NCBI RefSeq assembly: GCF_000972845.2
Contig: NC_040027.1
Coordinates: 10,336,954 to 10,400,953 of the forward strand
DNA from: Larimichthys crocea
Taxonomy: Eukaryota > Chordata > Actinopteri > Sciaenidae
Direction of reading: 5' to 3'
Length of the DNA: 64,000 nt
The notes under the pieces are model-generated. The model was given only the letters and a program-made list of their open reading frames with translations, ran no database searches and was not told the origin of the DNA. Numbering within the stretch: position 1 is the first letter of the stretch; every line of letters begins with the position of its first letter. Below, piece after piece: positions 32,974-46,400 of the stretch. The position numbers were made by a program, and so were the translations under genes.

Positions 32974-35585
32974 TAATCTAACCTTTTGATGAAGACAAAC
33001 AGAGAGGCACCGAGGCGCCGCGCACCGATAAATCAAAGAGGGATTTTGTAGAAAAAGACATATTCTTTAAAACATTGTCACAAAAAAAAATCTTTGAATT
33101 TTGCACAGAAACTATTATATAAGTATAATATCGCCACCAGTGACGTTCATCGCTAACAGGAGGTAAGCGGGGTTGTGCCTCGCATCATCATCATCATCTT
33201 CGCCGTCGTCATGCCTGGCTTCTGAAATCTCCATCTGAGCTTGGCAGGAGAACATCTGCTGAAATCAGACTCTTGTCTGCTAAGTCTGCCGTCTTAGCAG
33301 ACAACCACACGGTTCAGCATCCAGGAAGTTAATCCAGCGCCTGGTCTTTCTCAACCAGGATTTCTGCAGGTGACAGACGATCTCACCCTCGCAGATCCGT
33401 CTGCAGAGTGCAGCTCGGTGGAATAAAAGCTGCTTCCAAACTGCTAACAAGAGTGTTCTGCGGCCAAGTGAACTCACCCCAAACAGAGCATGTAGCAAAT
33501 AATTCAACATGAACTACTAACAGATGGGGGCACAATATAATCTTCATATGGATCCGATTTGGAACCAAACCCAACGTTTTTGGTACATCCTGTTTAAAGC
33601 AGCGCTCTGCCCATGTCTGAAAATATGCAGCAGTGATAATAACAAAAACTGGTAGAAGAAAGCTGAAAATTAGCCGTGACAAAATGTGTCCATCACTCTC
33701 GGAACATTTAGACACGTTTTAGAGATTAAATGACAATTTGAACTGCGCCCACTCAGCACCATGTTACAGGCCTGTGAGCGCAGGATCACGGGCTCTGAGG
33801 ATCGGCGTGTTAGGAATTCAGGCGTGAGAACACACATGCAAATGGTAAAAAAACCTTGGAGTTTTATTTGTTACAAAGTGTCTGATGATCAGAGCAGGCG
33901 GTGGGATTACAGCGAGATCTCAGGCGTTACTTTTTACCATTACCATCCACGAGACGCCCAACGCCAACATCATGCAGTAGGGCGATTTGTAGTTTACTCA
34001 TCTCAGACTTGTTTCTCACCACACGTAAACATTCCTTTGTTTCTGAAAAATCAAAGCTTTTGGTCAGTTTTATGTGGTGAACAGCACTCAGTACAGAAGT
34101 ATCCATTAGCCTCGGCGGTTGGAGCCGTGAAATCGCGTCTCTACCATTTTCAAAACTACAAACTGCACCGTATCTAATCAAGAATTGTTGCAAAACAAAG
34201 ATGAATTCACCTCCCGACATGCTGCACGGCAACATAAACTCCCCCACCATTGTCTTTGCTCCTCTGACTCATTCTTCCAATGAACACACACTTTTTTTTT
34301 TTTTTTTTTAAATCACTCGCTAATTGGTTGGAGACTTTTATGGCTATTTTTCAACTGGGACAAAAAACAAGAATCACGCTTCCTCTCTTGGCTGTCCCGC
34401 TAACATCCGTAAGTCTGTTCTTGGGAAGCTGAAACATCCTCTTGGCGTTCTACCGCATGTTCATATTTTAAGATAAATTAATATCTACCTCTGTGGAGGA
34501 TTGCAAAATGTGAACACCTCGCCTTTTTGGCCAAGATAAATCAAGAGTTTTGAGAATGTAGAAGCAGAGCGAGGGTTTCTGCGATTTGCATGGAGACGGA
34601 AAAAACAACCAAACGTGTTGGTGCAACAGTAAATTTGAGTTTTGACCTCCTGACCTACGGTTGAAACGGTTTAAAAATGATCTGTTTACACTACCCTCTC
34701 TTTTCCACGTGAAATATGACTGTTGTCGTTCGGAAGCAAAGGCAGAAACAGCATGACTTTGTTTTAGCGGTGCAAAACTTCTGAAAGACGACAACCTCCA
34801 TTTGCATCCCGCCACCAGCAAACAGTCTTTGTATCTTTCAAACCATGACCACGATCTTTCCTTGAACTTCTCCAAGTAGTTTAGTTTTCATAACCCAACC
34901 ACAATATTTCCCCCAACTGTGACCAAATAGATTTAGCGCCTAAACATAACCAAACCTTAAAATAATACCGTAAATCGTCTCTGTAATGATTTGGAAGAGC
35001 ACTGATGAATAAAGTCATCTTGGCAATCTGTGGTGCTACCCTCAGAATGCAAATGAGTAACTTTCTCGGCTATCTTTTCCATTTAGTTTGGAGTACCTGT
35101 TGATTCTATTGTTCGATCTAAATCTGGCTAAAAGAAGGCCATGACCTCAACTCTCTATAGGATCGTTATTGGTCTGTTATTGCCATAACGTACCAGATAA
35201 AATCTCACACTTTGACGTGATGAGTGCTAATTCTCCTCAGCTCCAATAAAACATCTTTACTTCAACATCAGCTCGCCAAAAAAACATGGACTAACATTCC
35301 GGATCTTTCCCCCTTTTCTTGCCTTTTTTTTTTTTTTCCTGACACTCTCCACTCTAATAAAGACGAGAAGCCATAAAAAATAATCCTTAGAAATGTAAAA
35401 GTGAGAGACAAATAGAGTGTGATCATGGTCCATAAAGCACACAGGCAATAAAAGGCACTCAGAGCAGGCATTTAACGCAAAGGAATTCTGGTATCACTGC
35501 AAAGCCTTTCAATAAATCACACGGCACACCGGGGCTGACCCCCAAACACATAAGGGCACGCACACCAACATGTAGCAGCGTGTGA

Positions 35586-35606
35586 ACACACACACACACA
35601 CACACA
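35586..35606. repeat. short CA microsatellite
   Basis: A CA run of 21 bases in the gmds intron. Confidence 0.8.
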
Positions 35607-36927
35607 AGCACCTAAAACACTTGTATGTATGTATAGGTAAAATACTAAACGTCTCGAAATTGTATTTATTTTTCTTCCTACTGGAAACCCTCCCACAGAT
35701 CAAACGTTCTCAAGAAAACAACTCTCTTCTCCCTCTCTCTCTCTCTGAGGGTTGCATGCTGGGAGACTATGATGTGGTTTTGGAAGTCCAGTAGCGTCTC
35801 TGGTATTTGTACAGTAGTGGACATGAGGCTGCAAATACAGAGACTTCAAAGGAGATCAGATAAAGCGGCCGAGAATGTTGTGAGAGTCTGAAGCTCACGG
35901 TCTCCGTGTCCCCGGCAGACCCAGATGTTCCGACCAGACCCAGATGTTCTGACTTCTGACCTTTCTGGGGTTTTTGATGGAAGAACTCAACCCTGATCCT
36001 GGGCTTTTTTTACCCTGGATGAATTTCTATTACGACAGAGATTGGGACACAAGGAAGACGAAGAGGGAAAAAAGAAAAAAGCTTCCTCTGGAGCTCTGAC
36101 GCTGCTGTCCTGTCTGTAAGAACATGGAGGCCGGAGTGTGAGCTGGTGTGAGTGTGTGCAGGTGAGGAGACACTCGCCGAAGAAGAAGAAAAGCTTCATC
36201 ATTCCTGGTTGTTCAGAGTCACAAATCTGTCACTGGTCAATTTCTAACGCACCTCCGCCAGCATCGCCTCGACTTATCACTTCCTTCAAAGCACAAAAGG
36301 CCTCCAGTTTGAGCTGGAAGGAGGACGGGATGAAAAAAGAGACTTATGTGGTAAAGTGCATACCTCTGACAAATACCAGTTATTTCACTCACAGCACACT
36401 GCAAGGCTGGTACTATATATTTTGCCAATACTCATGCCAAACAGTTTTTTTGGGGGGGGGTGTGATATAGATATATCTCCGGGGTCGTCACGTGATAAAG
36501 ACAGAAACGAAGCAGACAGAATAAGCTAAATTATTCTTCTACCAAACTTTATTTCCTCTATTTTCTTTGAAGATTTGAGAGATCAAACCTCTTAAAATGA
36601 AACAATCTGAGACGCATCGTCCTGCTTTTGTAGGCCTGCATCTAAAACCTACTCACAGACACACGAGACGAGTGATTTAAGGTTGTGAATGGACATTTCT
36701 CGGCTCTAACGTACGCTAGACGATAAACAGACACAATAAGCATTTTGATTACGTTTAATTTGACTTCAAATCGTCTTTTTTTATATCAACAGTTTACACT
36801 GTGGTCTTTATTTTGTCTCTATGCTTTGGCAGCACGCTTTACTAAGAGACAGAAAACAGAGAGTAATAGATTATAGTTCGCTGTGACATTGATTTCAATG
36901 TATTTATATTGTTGGATTACTTTGGTA

Positions 36928-36957
36928 ATATATATGTGCACTGATGCACATATATAT
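36928..36957. repeat. perfect hairpin, 13-base arms
   Basis: ATATATATGTGCA, loop CTGA, TGCACATATATAT: perfect 13-base inverted arms with a 4-base loop. It could extrude as a cruciform or form an RNA hairpin in the gmds pre-mRNA. Confidence 0.85.
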
Positions 36958-37617
36958 CAGGGAGATTTCTTATCTTATATGCACGATGTTACAATGTGTG
37001 GTATTTATTTACATAATAACACTTTAAAATCCAGTTTTTCCTTCATATTTCTCCTTCAGTTGCTTGAAGGTTTTGAAACCTGCAGCTCGTCATTGACTCT
37101 CTATGACGTTTACACTGAGTGAAAGCCAGAAACCGAACGCTTCAGTCTTTGGCCAAGAACTTGTCGGTTTGATATTAATTTTGGGGTTGAAACAGTTTGT
37201 GTGCCTGCGTAACACACTTGGTCAACACATGTTTATTTTTTTTTCCCCTTCAAGCTCATAAAAGCATCTCCCACGTACATTCAAATGAATCGTGAGATGC
37301 CGTGTCTTCAGGAATCCAAGACGGTTATTAGCCGCTCCCAGCTGGAGGTCAAAGGTCAGGTGCAGTGTGTGTTTCTGAATGTGTGTTTCTGTGTGTCTGT
37401 GTGTGAGTTATAGCTCAGGTTTCCTTCCCTGACTCCCCATGCAGCTTGGCCTGCACACAATGTGTTAAGTGACCTCTAAAGGGTGGCCCTGTCACCCTGA
37501 TGAGTACGTACACTACACACTACCACACACTACACGCACACACACAGGGACTGACATGTATGGCAGCCTCAAATCTTAAGAGTAAACATCTCGATTTACA
37601 GGCGGACCAAAGCAGGA

Positions 37618-37640
37618 AACCACACACACACACACACACA
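37618..37640. repeat. short CA microsatellite
   Basis: A CA run of about 23 bases in the gmds intron. Confidence 0.85.
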
Positions 37641-37914
37641 TAAAAAAAACAACAGGAAACAATTAGCAGAAAAGCAGGAAAGTGTGAATCTCCACAGGAA
37701 AACAGTAAAAGCCGCTCGCGATGTTTGAAAAGCCAGAACATCGCATCACAAACTGTCACTTCTCTTCATCCCCTTCGCCCTCTCTTTTCCATCCCCGCTC
37801 TCCTCTGGGCACTGCCGTGTTGATTGCTCTCCATCAGTGCTCATTAAAATTCCTGAGGGAACCGTGTGATAAATATTTACGCGGCTGAGGACACACTCCA
37901 CACACACTCCAAAC

Positions 37915-38085
37915 ACACTCGAGCGGCTGGATCTAACTGCCGATAGTGTTAAGTGCCCAAAAGGCTCTGGCAGCGCTTTGGAGAGAGATCCGCAGCCCCC
38001 CGGCTTTGCCTTTGGTTGTACATTTGAGGCGTTTACTGTCAGGGTAGCGGGAGGAGACTGGCGATTTATGGCCACTAATCACGGT
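37915..38085. promoter_or_regulatory. candidate non-coding regulatory block
   Basis: GC-balanced, repeat-free sequence with mixed composition, including GTGCCCAAAAGGCTCTGGCA, TTTGCCTTTGGTTGTACATT and GATTTATGGCCACTAATCAC. It stands out from the AT-rich, repeat-rich surroundings of the intron. Conservation is not tested. Confidence 0.2.
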
Positions 38086-38424
38086 CACGTTTGTGTTTCT
38101 CCGCGTCTGTGTGTGTCCACGTCCAAGGATAATCTCTTAATGTGTGAAGTTTATAGAAATGAAGAGGAAAATATCGCACATTCGCACATCTGGATATAAA
38201 CGCATTCGCAGATGCACGCACACACAGTGTAACCACAGTGGAGCTGGACTCCTCACTACTGTTCCACTAAGCTGCTGCCGACCCCCCCCTCCTCCCTGTA
38301 TTCTATTATTCCTGCGGACGGGAAACAGATCATAATTCCTGGAGTCAGCAGAAAGCTGCAGACTGAGAGAGTGAGAGATGGAGGGAGGGAGGGAGGGAGG
38401 GAGAGAGATAGAGATGAGGGGAGG

Positions 38425-38431
<7 letters not shown>

Positions 38432-38454
<23 letters not shown>
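38432..38454. repeat. TG microsatellite
   Basis: A 23-base TG run, preceded by a GGGA tetranucleotide repeat (38381-38402). Confidence 0.85.
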
Positions 38455-38455
<1 letters not shown>

Positions 38456-38608
38456 CAGGGAGGGGAGGGGGCTCAGGTGACTGTTCACTTCCACTGAGGT
38501 CAAACTGAAACTGTGCAGTTAAGTCATTCCAGTGAAAAGTGAAATGTGTGTTTAGTCTGTTTGCACATTTGTATAATGTAGTCTTGGTGAAGTAGCGCTT
38601 TGTGCAGC

Positions 38609-38611
<3 letters not shown>

Positions 38612-38646
<35 letters not shown>
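38612..38646. repeat. TG microsatellite
   Basis: A 35-base uninterrupted TG run in the gmds intron. Confidence 0.9.
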
Positions 38647-38647
<1 letters not shown>

Positions 38648-41021
38648 GAGTGTTTCGCATTTCTATCAGCCTCTGGGTGTTTCATATTTCAGGAGACATC
38701 AAAGACGAACATAATTTCCCTTCTTTAAACAACATTCTTTACAATCATACTACAAAGAAGGAGAGAAGGAGTGAGAAGGGAGGGGAGAGACGGAGAGGGA
38801 GAGGAAAAAGTCATCCCGTCTTATCTTAATTGTTGTGTAATCTCTGCAGCGCTGAGGGGTCTGTCTGGGCTCTGACACCCGGCCTCTGTGTTTAGGTAGA
38901 TGATGATTGTTACACAGCTTCTTGCACTCTTTTTTTTTTTTTTGGAGAAAGAACTCTGGGTCCAATTTTTTTTTTTGCCCATCGCTCCAGAGAATAAAAC
39001 ATCATTCTCACCAGAAACAATGCGAACGTCTCTAGATACAGCTGCACAGGACGGGGTGCACGGGGCATTGCAAAACAGGCAAACCACTCGTTTGGTTTAA
39101 GGTCCCTCGTTCTTTATTGTTTTGCAGGCTGACACCAAATCGCTCTTTATGGTTACTCAATGTATTGCTCAACTGCATGCGCATGTTCATTCTTATCTCT
39201 GGTAAAAGTATGAGTCTGTACTGACTCAGGTCTTCATGTGGGAGGATAATGGTACACATTGTGTACGTGCTTCTTGCGAAACTTCACTTGAGAGGCCACA
39301 GCAAATATATTTTATCAGTACCTTTTTGCAAACTAGGGACTTGTTTGATTGTGTCTTAGTAAAGCTGAGGCTGGGTACCGGTACTCATCGCCTTTAAAAA
39401 AAAGGTGTCAGCTGAAATAACCCAGCACCAATAAAATAATGATACTTGCATTTGATCTTTTTTGTACCCAGATAAGGAAAAAATGACTATTTCTATGGTT
39501 TCACTTGCAATCACAGCAAGTGTTCTTCGATTTAACGTGACGTGCGATTGGCTCACTGCTGCAGCTACGTACAGTCCGTGGTGGTGAAGCTGGGAGCAGT
39601 TTATTTGACAGAGTTGGCAGTATGGCGTGCCGAGATGCCACCGGAACATTTTAAAAAGGATGATACTACATGAGGCGTCTGATGAAGATAAATGCATAAA
39701 ACGACAGGAACTGAGAAATCACCTCCTCAAGCATCGGAGAAAACATTCAGGAACAGCTGCACCGTGTTTCCAAGGAACACTTCTTAGACATCAAGTATCG
39801 TATGAAGCGCTCTTGTTGTATCACTTGGATACACAAACAGGTGCTGGTATCATCATTTTTAAAATGATACCAAAGCTGTGATGATCCACTGAACTACATA
39901 AAAACTACTATTAACTACAAAAATATGCCAAGCTAAGATGCTGTCTGGATGTTCACATTTAAACTTGATGTACAAACATCTCTCTGTATTTGTTAACGAA
40001 ACAAAAAAAGGCTAAAAATGTAAAATATTATGCATCCAGTGATGTATTAGTGCAGTTGAGTCCAACCACAATATAATTAACAAGGGTAACAGGAAGGCAG
40101 AAAAATGTTTCTGCTAAATAAAATATTTTTTTTTTCATATATTTTTCTCCAAACGCACTTTGGCGATCATTTCCATGAGTTATGATAACACTGTACTCAT
40201 GCAGCATCTCTACAAACACAGAGCAGCCCCGAAAGCAGCCTGGATGTTCATCACTCACACACAGGTTAGATACCAACCCCCATTTTAGGGGCTGTTTTGG
40301 TGACATGGATGTCAGATATGAGGCAGAGCGATACCGAGGAGACTTCACGGCGCACAAACACACAGTGGATGTGATATATGCGATCTAATTCAGGCCTTGG
40401 CCGAGCTCTCGGGGTTAGGCGAGGTGGTTACACACAAAATCTGCTGTCTGCAACTCTCAGCTCCCAACACACTATTTATTAGTCTCTCTCTCTCTCTCTC
40501 TCTCGCTCTCTCTTTGTTTCTCTCTCTTTTTCACCTCAGCTGCTCTCTGAACATGTTAATGTACAACCTCCTCCCATCGCTCCGGCTCTCTCCAGCCATC
40601 GTTCATTCACGTTTGCTCAGGGATCAGAGAAAAGCTTTGTTTTATACGTGTGCGAAACAAATGAGTTTTTCCACACACCCACACACATATGTGATCTAAA
40701 CGCGCAGTTTGAATCAAGTATTGTTTAAAAAAAGAAGAAGAAAGAAAACGTGATAAAAATATTCATTATTGTTTGGCATCTCGTGGCTGTTTCCATTTTG
40801 GAAGCTGGTAAAATACCTGGATGTGATAAGCTCTGAATTAGAGCCGTCATGATATCATCACACAATTATCATGGCCAAAAGGAATTCATGATAACGACAT
40901 TATCACAAAATATCCACAGAAAACTCTGGGGAAGAAAAATCTAAAATAATAAAATAAATCAAACTGATCTAATTTATTTTGTGTTTTGTCTCTTTTTTGG
41001 AAAAATTTGTAGGATTGCACT

Positions 41022-41150
41022 TAAAATACGAGCGCAGGAAGGTGGAGTCTGTGACCATAAATGTACAAAACTGTACAAAAAGAACAATTACACCGTGAAC
41101 CACAAAGAGAACACATCATTTCAAAACGTCACAGCTATTGTCAACGCTGC
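41022..41150 (+). repeat. dispersed repeat related to part of the duplicated segment
   Basis: Contains AAAATACGAG, GGAGTCTGTGACC, AAAGAACAATTACACCGTGA, ACCACAAAGAGA and CTATTGTCAACGCTG. The same series occurs at 11285-11475 and 14585-14985, there with extra sequence including the MITE. It is a family member in the gmds intron; the family name is unknown. Confidence 0.5.
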
Positions 41151-42977
41151 CTACGTTGAATCTGTCTCATTTTTTAAGCTGATCTGACCTCACGCAGAAA
41201 AAATAATCTTTTAAACAAAAATCACTTCTCTCTTGTGGTATCTGAGGAAAGTTTTCTTTGGCCTTCTCCAGCTCAACACAATGCAGTGACAACAGTAACA
41301 TCTTTCTCCAGCTCTTCTGGATAATCTACACACTTCTCTATAGTTGCTCTGTTTCGTGGTAAGAGGAGGGCGAGCAGGAGAAAGAGGGAGGCTTGAATGG
41401 GCATGCCCATTGGTCCTGGGTCAATGGATTTCAATCCCTAACTCCCTTCCCCTTCTTTGCCCTGCCATCTGTATCAGAAGGATAGGAAAAGACCAGTGTT
41501 GGTGTTAAGGGGGGGGGGGGTTTGGATGACATATAGGGGGAGGAAGAGGAGAAGGAGGAGGGAAAAGTCTTCTATAGGCTACATCTCCTCCAGAAACAGC
41601 GTTTCCTCTCTGAGCAGCATTCCTCATCTTATCAGCCACAATAATCTGCCGTTCTCATCGTGCCCAAACAGGGAGAGTCAGAACCTGAGAGTGTGTGTGT
41701 GTGGTAGAGAGAGAGAGAGAGAGAAGTCACTCCTTCACTCTCACACACACTAATTCTCTCTCTTTTTCTATGTCTGTTGGCCGGTGATAGAGCGGTAAAG
41801 CCGGGAGAAAAACAGCGCGCTGTCTGTCGCTCGAAGGAAGTGGTCGCAGGCCGGAATCTAAAGAGAGAAAAGGGGGAGAGAGCAGACTCCAACTATAGTG
41901 GATAGACTCATGAAAGTATAATTTTAAATATTTTCATTTTTTTGGTCCACTTGCCGGGTAGACAAATAAAGACTTTCATATGATACACGTAAAAGGTCTA
42001 AAGAAATATTAAGAACTGTAATAGATTACCTAACAGTTTAAGATAAAATAAGCTCCACCTGTATGTTAATGCATCCGTGATAATAATCAAGTAAAATAAC
42101 TGCAGGTGTGTGTGGGAAAGTGTTCCCAGCATGCACTGAACCTCATTTCATGTGTGTTCTTGCACAGGTAATGGTTGTGGTTCACGCTGCAGAACACTTC
42201 ATCTGCAGCCAGGCCGCTCACACTGCGAGCACGAGCGGTAAGCTTCAGCACAGCGTGAATGCAAAATGACGGTTGGAATCTGATCTCCAATCTGTGACGT
42301 CCTGCTTTACATACAGCACTTCTAATGAACGTATAGCGCGCTTAGACAAAGAGATAATACTTTGAAAAGGGAGACATTTTGCATACGGGTACTGAAACCT
42401 TTGATACTGTAAGAACGCTTTGTTGATGATACTTTAAAGCCGGGGTCTTCAACAGGTGGTCTGTGACCCTCCGCAGAGTTGCCAGCAAATTATTAAACAT
42501 GAGAATATGTCTGAAAATACACATAACATGAATCCTATGCACTATCAAATAAATTTAAATATGTGTCTGCTCCATCGTTCAATCAGCTCTGAGGTCCCAG
42601 ACAGACACAAGTTTTATTATTATTGCTTTCGACGTCGGTTATGATAACACGGCAACGTGCTAAAAACAGGTCAAACACGAGCAGTGAGATGATTAGACAA
42701 GCAAATATTTGTAGTAAACATTAGTCAGAGTTTATTGATTTAACGGTTTCGCTGTAATTGCAGGCTAAGCCTTTAATTGTGCAGTGAGTTATCATTAACG
42801 TCATCGCTGAAGCATTCACTTTTGGCTTTACAATCAGACAATAAAGACCTGTTGTCCTGTTTACAACCTGCCCGACTGTCTGCTTAACTTTATTGCTCCA
42901 TTTAATAGATTTTAAGTGAAGACCTGGATCAGTGCAACATTATCGTAACCAGACTGGAGCTCCAGAGGTGAACAGAC

Positions 42978-43055
42978 TTTTTACTCGGGAGTATTTTTAC
43001 ATTCTGATGCTGCTGCTCTTGTGTAAGTAGACCCCGAATACTTCTCCCACCACTC
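42978..43055 (+). repeat. fragment of TACTT-rich fish repeat (copy E)
   Basis: Ends GAGTATTTTTACATTCTGAT ... CCCCGAATACTTCTCCCACC, the conserved right end of the family seen at 5790, 16902 and 25774. Confidence 0.55.
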
Positions 43056-43242
43056 GGGGCTGAGCAAAGCGGCGAGGAGGGAGCACACGATATGACGGAC
43101 GAGCTCGCTCCGAGAATGACTGAGTGAGAAAGAGAAATAAATTGAGCAAGAGTGAGAGAGTGGGAGAGAGAGGAAAAGTAATGCGACGGAGCAGCCTTAG
43201 GGTTACAGGAATGTGGGGGCTCCTGAGTTCAGGAGGGTTCGA

Positions 43243-43244
<2 letters not shown>

Positions 43245-43284
<40 letters not shown>
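43245..43284. repeat. TG microsatellite
   Basis: A 40-base TG run. A CA run of 52 bases follows 135 bases later, giving an inverted pair. Confidence 0.9.
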
Positions 43285-43292
<8 letters not shown>

Positions 43293-43415
43293 CATATGAG
43301 TGTGTGAATACTGGGGCAGCTGAAGAGAGCAGCACCAGAATTAATTACCCAATCAAGATAACAAGCCAGGGAAAGACATTAGAGAGGTCACACTACAATT
43401 AACCTCCTGGTCTAA

Positions 43416-43419
<4 letters not shown>

Positions 43420-43471
<52 letters not shown>
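43420..43471. repeat. CA microsatellite
   Basis: A 52-base CA run, complementary in strand to the TG run at 43245-43284. Confidence 0.95.
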
Positions 43472-43472
<1 letters not shown>

Positions 43473-46400
43473 GAAAATGTCACAGAGGTTTCGCGGCAGA
43501 AAAACACCGTGAATGAAAGTCGCAGTTGGATATATCACCTTCCAGGACCGACTTTCTGCTGACCACTCAACTCGATGGGTTTTATTTTGAAGCATTTCCT
43601 GTACGCTGTTATTTTTTTTTTTTGCGGGGTATAGCGACTCTACCTGTCTCGTTCCAGAAACCCTGGCAGAGCCGGGTTGTTTACAGTGGGATATTGAGTG
43701 AGTCGGGGGCTCGAGTGGAGTGGAGTCGGATGTGGTTCACACATTCCACCAGAGACTCAGATTACACTGCAGGAAACACCGGCCCTGCAAGACACACACT
43801 GCCTGACTCTCTGATTTATAAACATAGCGCTCTATGGGACGCACACACACACGTATATATATACACACACACACACACTCTCGCAGAGAAACACATTAAA
43901 ATCTCAGCGACTCTCTCTCAGCCGCTGTTACAAACTCCATCCCTCACTCACTTTCCTCCTTTCCTTTCTTCCTTCCTGCCTTTCCTGTCATTCTCAAAGG
44001 CTCCAATCTTGGCTCTGCTCGTGTTTTGTCCTTCGGTTACTGATCACACAGAGACACCAGATGGACGTCCGTGCAGATTGTGACATCATCTCAAGCAGAC
44101 GTCACTTCATCACAGTATCCCGAAGATTTTAACAAAAATTAAATTTATCAATAAATAATTGTTGCCTTGTTTCACACCGGCTGGCAAAGCCGTGTCGGAT
44201 TTCTCTTCTAGTCGAGGGATAGGAGCCACACTTCAGTAACTGTTGGCACAATATAATCTGACAGATTTTAATCAACCATGATTTCATGAATTCTATGCAA
44301 CACTTGGATTTTAATAGACTTGAATGCTCGATTTAGTATCAACTCATTTGTTGTCAGAGGACGGCAGAGTTCACTATCAAAAGAGCATTTTTGGACAAAT
44401 AAATGATATAAAATAATAAAAATCTGTCTGCAGCTACGAGCCTTTGGATGCCAATTTCTCACAGCAGATCGAGCAAAGCCAGCAGTGTTGGTGGTGAGAG
44501 CAAACGAATCTGTACAGAAACTATTAATTTATGAAATACTTTTCCTCTACTGTCTTCTTTGGATAACTAGTCTAGCTAAGGAGACTCGCGTCTAGTAACG
44601 GAAGTACAAAATTGACATTTTATGATGGATTCGATTCATATTGTCCTACCTTAGAAGAGCAACATGTGTAGGGGGGACAAGGAGCAGGCTTTATGGGAAA
44701 TATAGTCCAAACACTGATGTTCAGAAAAGCCGCACAGAGCCTGAGATAACCTAAACTTCATTTATTAAGATTGATTTTTTTTTTATTCTTGTTCTCATAA
44801 TCCTCACATTACAGCCCAGCATTCAAAACAGAAAACAGCATCATTTATAAAAATGTCATAGCAGTGTTGGCAAGCACTGGTCCCAGTTCAGCCCGGGGTT
44901 TGAGGTCTGAAAACCTGCCCAGATCCTCTCTCCTCTGACAGTCCAGTGGCCATGCCCCCCCCCACCGAAGCTGCTCAGTGGAGAACTCTGGGTAATCAAG
45001 CCCAGCTGGGACTAGGGGGCAAAGACACGGGCTGACATAACTCACCCTTCTCTCCCTCACCCTGTCAACAAGGCTCTCTCCCTCTCTCCCCCCTTGTCTT
45101 TCCACCTCATCTGGCAGGTTTCTCTCGTCAGGCCCAGCGCCGAGTAAGGCTGGCTGATAGCGCAGGAATCCTGGCCCGCGATCCCCGGTGCTCCCTCGAT
45201 ATCTCTGGGGCAGGCCGAGGCCAACGAATTGCTGTACGATGCCGAAGATACATCTATCCATCACCCACGCTGACATCGCAGTGCATATAACGGCGGAGCA
45301 TGCGAATATGGGCAACGCAGAAAACAAGCAGACTCTCAGGCCGCTGGATCGCCGCCTGAAGCCTGAAGCAGAACTGGAGACAGTGCCTCGGCTTGGCGAG
45401 ACCACACGTGCCTGCCTTTAATAACAACTCACTCCACTGTTTGTCACCATCTTTATCAATGCTCCTCTATGTTCCTACACCTTCATATCCAAAAGAGGCT
45501 GCACACTGTTGCCATGTCTGTGTTTCTCTCTGGGAGCAGTACCGGGTCAGTCTGTGGGCTGGACTGCCGAGGGGCCCAGGGTGGTTCCGCTCTGACGGTA
45601 GGAGGAAACTCCTTCAGGAAATACCAAACTGCCAGACACACACACACTCTCACATACAATCCACAATCTTTCTTTCTCCTAAAGCTCCTGCACAAACTCC
45701 TAGAATCCCAGCGCTGCTCTTTCGGTTCAGTTACTGAGCTCGAAACACAAAGAAGACATCAGGGCACACGGCTCAGGCGTAGTTTAATATTCTCAGGTAT
45801 GATAGCTCGCATGGCAAACCCGTGGCGTTACACAACACAGAGTTTTGGCTGGCGGCCAGCCTTTTTTTTTTTTTATGGCATCAATTACGGCTAACTTAAA
45901 CGAGTCAGCTCAATTTAACAATAAATCACTGTAGAGTCAAGTTTCTGCCCTTGAGAACACAACCTCTCCACCCGCGCTAGTAAAAGCTGATTGAGTTCTT
46001 ACCTGAAGGAGTGAGACGATGAGGTGTGTTAGTGTGCAGGGTTTCACACAGACATGAGCCCGAGCACTTTATTTTGATCGAATCAGTGTGGAGAGTTTTC
46101 TCGAATATCAACTGATGCATCTTCTTTTAAAGATTGTATTAACTTTAAGATTTTCACTGCAGACAAAACTGCAAAAAAAAAAAAAAAAGGAACAAGTAGT
46201 GCTCCATCTCCTCCTTTCCAGAGGATGTTTTTTTTTTTTTTTGCAGAGTAGGGGAAGACGGATAGAGAAGAGATGTCCATCCAAAAATATAAATCATGTC
46301 CTCCTCCCCTGACATTATTCAAATCCTTATAGGTTAGTGATGACGCAACATCCACGGGCTGTTTTGCATGCCTTTTCACAGATGATATCAGTGACGCTCG

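Noticed and set aside
34830..34970. Possible fish repeat with ACCATGACCACGATCTTTCC
   Set aside because: Resembles a repeat I vaguely recall, but ends and family could not be defined.
39356..39880. Possible hAT-like element with GGTACC/GGTATC words
   Set aside because: Inverted words such as GGTATCAT/ATGATACC occur near 39845, but no clear terminal repeats or target-site duplication was found.
43526..44083. 185-codon plus-strand ORF in the gmds intron
   Set aside because: Includes CA/TA repeats and T runs, is antisense to gmds and shows no recognisable domain.
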